Origin: Blasia pusilla
Taxonomy: Eukaryota > Marchantiophyta > Marchantiopsida > Blasiales
Length of the DNA stretch: 64,000 nucleotides
Direction of reading: 5' to 3'
Assembly: GCA_050084515.1 (NCBI GenBank)
Contig: CM114275.1
Location: 6,324,001 to 6,388,000 of the forward strand
The translations under genes were made by a program, and so were the position numbers. Below, piece after piece: positions 58,946 to 64,000 of this stretch (its first letter is position 1; each line of letters begins with the position of its first letter). Below the pieces are notes generated by a model. The model made no database searches. It was not told the origin of the DNA and saw only the letters and a list, made by a program, of their open reading frames with translations.

Positions 58946-60871
58946 TCCTAACTGGCGGTTAGGTCCCTCTAACTCCCAGGTAGCCCTATACATCTACTAC
59001 ATGCTATACACCTTCTTGGGTGCACGAATCAGAAGGCCGGGTGCTAGGTTGTCCCATCGTTAGTCGCATATCTGTAATCCATATCACGCAAAGATCAAGT
59101 CATCTACCTCTCCTACGTACATCGAGGAAAAACCCACCTTCTAGTAGGAACAACATCCATACGTGGATTCAAACACATCATGTGCCAACCCCAAGAACAC
59201 CGATCACACACCAATATACGGGCTGCGTTACCAGTAGACCCACACAACATGCACCTCAAGCTAGCACGTATCATGGCTAAGCTTGGGTCAACAGTACCAT
59301 CCACATTTTGAAGATGACATGGCGCATAATTACGCACATGGTCCTTCCAAACAACTCCATCACGACCCTCCAACATGAGAACTCCAGAAGCTAACACCTC
59401 GCGCACTCGTAAAATAGTGCGACCTGCCATCACATCCAACGTTGTCGGTGCAATCTACTCCAAATAGACATAGTCCCCCACATGGAACCTACAAATTGAT
59501 GGTCAATAACCTCCATCCCGAATGGTTGCATACCGCAACGTATCCCTATATTGAGCAATGGCAAGGTTCTCAAAGGCTGTTGGGATAACTCTCCGAAAGA
59601 GCTCTGCCCGCTGAGAACACACTCTCATCCACATCTCTGGGTCATCAAGGTTCACCACCTCACTAGACTCCCAACGAATTGCTGCTAGCAAGTCTGGATC
59701 TCGGCAGCATAACAGAAAATAAGGTGAGAAGGAAGCCAAGGATGCTTGGCGATCGAACCTATACCCCATGGCTAACCATGGCAATCGAATATCCCATTCT
59801 CCAAGATGCCCTTCAGAGGCCATACTTGCGCAATGCCCTCTTGACCTTCTCGAACCACACGCCAGCCAAATCATCCGCCTCGGATGATCTCAGAGCGTGG
59901 TCCAATGATCAATCAACGCCTTGTCACACAAGACCGAAACTCACCCTCAAACTATGTACCCTGGTCGGTCACCACTTCAGCTGGTGCATCAAAATGACTA
60001 AGCACTCTATCAAGAAACGCATACGCCGTTCCCTCACTTGCCTTGTCAGGTAATGCCACCAACTCAATCCACTTGGAGAAGTGCTCCACCATCACCAACA
60101 AATATCGATGATGTCGTACACTCAACCGTAACGGTCCCGCAAAGTCCACACTCCAACGGTAACCCAACCCCATAATAGGCAAGGGGTGTAACTGTGGTGT
60201 AGGGGCATTGAATGATGCCCTCACCTGGTCACAAACCATACAACGTGACACCAACTGCTGCACCTGAGTATGCATGCCACGCCACCAATACTGACCAAGG
60301 AGTAAGCTATACGTATGCTTTATCCCAAAATGTCCCAACTCCTCATGGGCATGTCGCACAATGTGCTCTCTCTGAGCCAAATGCGGCACTACTCGTACTC
60401 TACCATCCTCCCAGACACGGAGAATATATGTTCCCTCCAATCGATACCTCTTAGCACATTGAAGAACATGGTCTCGCTCCTTGGCACTCACTACGCCTGG
60501 CACCCTACTGGTCCGTAGGAGCTCCAACACCAACGCATCATCATGAATATCATGTTGATCTGTACCACCATCTCCAACCTTAGGATCTGAAGGCTGGCCA
60601 TCTACCCTCTGACTAGAGTAAGTTGTCATGTGGTCCTCCAAACTAGAGTCCACCCCTAACCAACATAAAAAGGCGGATGCATGCCAACCTGGCACCATCT
60701 CCTCATCAACATGGCCATGCCATCTAGCCCCAGTTGCATCCTCTTGGCTAGTACATGGGTTCCTACTCAACCCATCAGCATCAAGGTTGGAAACTCCATG
60801 TCTATGTACCACCTGGAAGTCATACTCCTGTAAGATAAGAGCCCACCGTGCAACCTTCCCTGTAAGCTTGT
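58465..60871 (-). mobile_element. Ty3-gypsy remnant 1 (minus strand)
   Basis: 3' LTR-like sequence (58,831 down to about 58,465, starting TGTCATGAC on the minus strand), preceded by the pol 3' end (60,870-59,113). Gag, protease, reverse transcriptase and the 5' LTR are missing because the element is cut at 60,871, exactly where a plus-strand LTR of the same family begins. The LTR body contains an 11-bp stem ACTCAAAGAAC/GTTCTTTGAGT at about 58,628-58,654. Confidence 0.75.
59113..60870 (-). pseudogene. gypsy pol: RNase H end, integrase and a C-terminal PHD-finger-like module
   Basis: RNase H end: HRHGVSNLDADGLSR (about 60,812). Integrase zinc domain: HEELGHFGIKHTYSLLLGQYWW with SRCMVCDQVRA. 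Catalytic core: WSVDFAGPL and VTDQGT. Integrase C-terminal half: RLPWLAMGYRFDRQASLASF, FSPYFLLCCRDPDLL (59,874-59,503). Then GDYVYLE and a chromodomain-free tail, and at 59,260-59,116 a C4HC3-like array CMLC, CDRC, GWHMMCL, VPTRRWVFPRC. The Cys expected before PRC is Phe. Two stops near 59,500 and 59,455 (TGA, TAG) lie in the same frame as the rest, consistent with CGA/CAG mutations. The segment at 59,875-59,950 is frame-broken. Confidence 0.85.
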
Positions 60872-61241
60872 GTCATGACGATACGGATTATGTCGTAGAG
60901 TATAGTGTGCTAGTAGAGGCCATTCCTTATGTAGGACCGTAGTGGCTTGGTAGAGATGCGGTTTCATACATAGGGTTGGGGGTTACTCAGTTAGGGGTGA
61001 CTTTCCCAAGAGGGGCCCGCTCTTAGGTTGGAGGATATAGGTGGAGTGCACTCAAAAACGAATCAGTTCTTTGAGTTGAGCCTGCTATGCGTTGGGAGTT
61101 AGCCTTGGTAGTGAGTAGAGCTCTTGGCTATGGTGTTTCCCGCAAGCTTCGACCTGGATTCTCCCATCGTGGAGTGGGTTTGGCTCGATTGTATGTGATT
61201 GTATACATGTTTTATGACAGTAGGTCTTTCAAGGATTTCAC
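60872..61241 (+). repeat. gypsy LTR body, inverted relative to 58,465-58,831
   Basis: Shared blocks, reading the plus strand here, are AGTGTGCTAGTAGAGGCC, GAGTGGGTTTGGCTCGATTG and TTTTATGACAGTAGGTCTTTC. Each occurs reverse-complemented in the 58.4-58.8 kb copy. With the intervening 2 kb this could form a very long hairpin. Confidence 0.9.
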
Positions 61242-61484
61242 TCAAAGAACTGCAGTAGATCGATGGTAGCTTTGATTGTAGATCAATAGGATCTAGTTAG
61301 GGCTGATTGTGTACTCAACGGTGGATTTTCGTGGCTTGTGGCTTGAGGCTTCGAGGCAACTCGTGGTAGCTTGGGGCGAGTGGGCGTGAGAGGCGGAGTA
61401 AGGAGCAAGGAGCAAGCAAGCAAGCTTGCTTGCTTGGGCGTGAGGCAATTTTTGCAGGATTTGGGATTTGAGTGTTGCATAACT

Positions 61485-61537
61485 GGTCACCCATCTTTGG
61501 GCTATTCTGCCTGGAGGACGCTTAAGTGCTGAGTTCT
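61485..61537 (-). other. 5S rRNA-like segment (A-box to C-box) in the gypsy leader
   Basis: On the minus strand AGAACTCAGCACTTAAGCGTCC is followed, at unchanged spacing, by GATGGGTGACC. Against the plant 5S rRNA internal control region as I remember it, about three quarters of 53 ungapped positions agree, highest in the A-box and C-box. Neither 5S end is preserved, so it is not a working gene. It may be a 5S-derived promoter like that of Cassandra-type elements. Confidence 0.5.
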
Positions 61538-61612
61538 TCACTATGCCAGTGTACACACTGTTGTAGCTCATTTGGTGCTGTTCGGAGATGTGTTAGGCGC
61601 TTTATGCATCTC

Positions 61613-61655
61613 AGGTTTTTGGTTGATGTACCCATAGTACATCAACCAAAAACCT
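61613..61655. repeat. perfect 19-bp foldback
   Basis: AGGTTTTTGGTTGATGTAC (61,613-61,631) and its exact complement (61,637-61,655) flank the loop CCATA. It lies between the 5S-like segment and gag. Confidence 0.97.
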
Positions 61656-61659
61656 CATA

Positions 61660-62256
61660 GTACGGTGTAGCCTCTCCATGCACGTGATATTTTCAGGTGC
61701 TGCGAGTTTGACTAGCACGTCATCGACCCGTGGCGGAGTAGCTATTGCGTTAGAATTGTGTGGTGAGTTTTGTGGATTCAAGGGGCACCAGGTTTGGTGG
61801 ATTATGTTACCTTGATTTCCATTTGCGATTGGAGGGTTGTCGTTGGACTTCCTGTGTTTGGATCCCCTCCATCGGTGCTTCTTGCTTGCGCGCCCATTGT
61901 TAGGATTGACGCTGATTTCTAGAGTAGCGTTACTCCTGTGTGCTACCGGTGGTGAGGCTGGAGGGATGACGAGTAGAACGTGGGAGGCTTCTTGTGGTGA
62001 TGACAAGTTAGGTTGCCTACACCCATAGCTAGTAGAGCTAGAATAGTATAGCGACACCGCGTCACTTGGTTATTTGGTGGTAATTTGGTGCGGCATCGGC
62101 GTTGGTCATCACGGAGGTGCCGGGTAGTCGGTTGGGGACCGTGGTGCGGACAGTGGTGGTTTCACACGGAGTGGATTTAGGTATCGGCTACCTTTTCCAC
62201 TTCCGACGGTTGATGAAGAGGAGGACGAGGGTGTTCCAAACACCGAGTCTTCTACG
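61660..62256 (+). other. gypsy leader, no domain recognised
   Basis: GC-rich sequence upstream of gag. Minus-strand frames are open for about 150 codons but resemble no protein I know. The stretch probably contains untranslated leader and the gag start region. Confidence 0.35.
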
Positions 62257-62289
62257 TTGTTATCGAGTGTTGCAGCTCCATTGATTTGG

Positions 62290-63402
62290 GACATGGACGG
62301 TGGATATGGGGCCATGAAGGGCCCACGACGATACTCGGGTGCAGTGGGCACCATTGAGTTGGAGGACTTCATGCAGGAGTTTGATACGTGGTGTGATATG
62401 CAGATGTTGCGGAACGCCACGTTGTTTACACCCTTCTTGGCTTGGAAGGGGTTGTTTCAAAGACTTGGAAGGACCACCCATGGATGATTACCATGAGTTT
62501 AGGAAGGACCATGTTGCTGAGATTGAGGCATGGAGACAATATTGGTCTCCAGGCTATGTGTCTATCACCCATGGTGGTATTGGTAGTAGTGCTCCTACTA
62601 TGCCAGCCAGCCCGACGTTGAGTGGTACGAGTACGAGCCGGAGTGGGGGTACCAGTGGAGGTACTAGTGCCCCACCATCGTTCAGCCCGGTTGCAGAGTT
62701 CTTCAAGAGGTTGAAGAAGAACTATCAGGGAGTGAAGACGGAGAAGTTGAGGAATCTTCAGGAATTTGAGCGAAAGACTGGTGAGAGTCTTCGTGAGGCA
62801 TACACTCATATGCGACGCTTGATTTCAGTTACCCAGGGTGTGACTGAGGATCAGGCAGTCCAATTTTGGTATGGGATCTTGGACACAGATTTGCGCCGTA
62901 GGGTACGTGATGCTACTCTTATGAATGATGATTCACCCACATTGACCCATGTGTTTGCTCTATCTGAGAAGATTGAGCTTAACATGGTGAAGGAGAGAGT
63001 GGTGACATCCGCATTCAAGAGGGGATACAACTACTACTTCGTGTGTTCAGAGCCCACCTCACGCCTCGTAGTAGTGGTGGTGGTAGTAGTAGTGGGAGTC
63101 GTGGGGGGTACACACGACCTCAGTCAGGTCCTAGAGGGACACTTGCGCAGAGACCATTGCCTTCATTTGCTGCCCCGGAGCAAGGACAGTCATGTTGGAC
63201 ATGTGGAGGTGATCATGTTAGGAAGTTTTGTTCCCAAGAGGATGGGAGACGTACTTTGGAGGATGGGCCTCAATCGGCCCCAACTCAGTGTGATCATTGC
63301 GGGAGACCAGGTCATCCTCGAGAGCGTTTCTTTGATCTTCATCCAGAGTTGAGATCAAGCCGCGACCGTGGTGGGAGTAGCTCCGAGAGGCCGAGGTGGT
63401 AG
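62290..63402 (+). pseudogene. gypsy gag with two zinc knuckles
   Basis: Starts with MDGGYGAMKGPRRYSG, then LEDFMQEFDTWCDMQ and FTPFLAWKGLFQ. A frameshift near 62,465 moves to the frame with EGPPMDDYHEFRKDHV, FFKRLKKNYQGVKTEKLRNL, the retrotransposon-gag core LQEFERKTGESLREAYTHM and TEDQAVQFWYGILDTDLRRR. A second shift near 63,035 leads to a Gly/Ser-rich hinge and the knuckles CWTCGGDHVRKFC and CDHCGRPGHPRERF. In the latter the last Cys is Phe. Gag forms the particle that packages element RNA. An RGG-rich tail follows the TAG at 63,400. Confidence 0.88.
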
Positions 63403-64000
63403 AGGTGGTAAGGGTGGTAGAGGTGGACGAGTGGTTGGAGAGCCTACGGTGGCTACCCCTACCACTACGACAGAGTCAACTATGGTCGCCAGATTGAGCA
63501 GTTGGAGCAGAGTTGGCTACTATGGTCGGTATCCATCATAGATCAGGTTCGGGAGCAGGGCTTCCACCTCTTATGGAGGGGATGATCTCTCTTATATGGC
63601 AAGTGCAAAGATGATTGAGGCATCACCGATTCGAGAGGAGCCACTCAAGCGCCGAGCCACATGGTGCTACTCTTGTGGAGTTGGACCCACTGAGGGGTGA
63701 GGTGGGAGGCAAAGCTAGGCTTCCCTAGTCATTCTTGTTGTCTCGAGGTGCTTAGGACTCCATCCATGGTTCCTACGCATCCTATTGAGCCGCAGTGGGG
63801 ATCGAGGCATCTACATCGCGTGTAGTAGACACGGATGCAAAGATCAAAGACAAGATTGCGGATGGCAACTTCACTGTTGGGATCCCCATTGTTTTTGGCC
63901 ACGGAGCTGATGACTTTAGCAGTTGACTTAGCTCATGTATTTCAGCTAACAGCCACGTTGTGTGAACGTGGGGATGTTACTGCTACACGTGTTGAGGTGG
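63403..64000 (+). pseudogene. gypsy gag tail and probable start of pol
   Basis: After the TAG the same frame continues RGG-rich and then Thr-rich. From about 63,830 short frames (DAKIKDKIADGNF, then FGHGADDF) could be the protease region, but no DTG/DSG motif is readable. Cut by the window end. Confidence 0.4.

Larger units (their letters stand above)
60872..64000 (+). mobile_element. Ty3-gypsy element 2 (plus strand), continues beyond the window
   Basis: LTR-like start TGTCATGACGATACGG at 60,872 is a reverse-oriented relative of 58,831-58,465 over about 370 bp. A leader with a 5S-like segment and a foldback follows, then gag from about 62,290. A broken gag C-terminus and probable pol start extend to the window edge. 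I could not place the 3' end of the 5' LTR or a primer-binding site: family similarity to the other LTR stops at about 61,241. Confidence 0.65.

Noticed and set aside
61611-62057. 148-codon minus-strand frame in the gypsy leader
   Set aside because: Starts in the foldback, runs antisense to gag and has no recognisable domain.

Overview
The window is nuclear DNA of a land plant. The clearest evidence is a complete three-exon gene for the plant form of mitochondrial ribosomal protein mL43 (40.6-41.6 kb), together with plant-type Helitron, CACTA, Ty1-copia, Ty3-gypsy and LINE relics. I cannot name the species. A bryophyte or other early-diverging lineage would fit, but that is only an impression. 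Small gene-bearing islands of higher GC (about 7.4-15 kb, 37.5-45.2 kb, 48-50.4 kb) sit in AT-rich, transposon-dominated DNA.

Layout. 1-15.8 kb: no recognisable protein. The stretch has tandem repeats at 10.3, 14.0 and 14.6 kb, a perfect foldback at 10.75 kb and a few exon-like open segments (7.9-12.0 kb) that may belong to an unrecognised spliced gene. 15.8-36.3 kb: three decayed Helitrons (here H-a, H-b, H-c), all reading on the minus strand. H-b is split by later insertions: a 1,000-bp solo LTR (30,072-31,071, TSD TGAAC), an older LTR-like repeat, and inside that an 8.8-kb CACTA transposon (20,716-29,548, TSD TAT) with dense subterminal motif arrays. H-c carries an internal inversion of its N-terminal domain. 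37-42.5 kb: mL43 gene island. 43.5-44.6 kb (minus) and 48.4-49.7 kb (plus): two divergently transcribed, paralogous coiled-coil/RING proteins, probably ubiquitin E3 ligases, with a truncated LINE 3' end between them.

50.9-58.4 kb: a minus-strand LINE cut in two by a full-length but inactivated Ty1-copia element (52,371-57,486, 320-bp LTRs, TSD GGAAG). 58.4-64 kb: two Ty3-gypsy elements that seem to share an LTR family but lie in opposite orientation. The minus-strand one ends its pol in a PHD-finger-like module. The plus-strand one starts at about 60,872, carries a 5S-rRNA-like segment and a 19-bp perfect foldback in its leader, then a frameshifted gag with zinc knuckles, and runs off the window.

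The host genes that look intact are mL43 and the two RING proteins. Nearly everything else is transposon sequence carrying stops and frameshifts, often of the C-to-T type expected of methylated, silenced DNA. All identifications are by reading motifs; no search was run.
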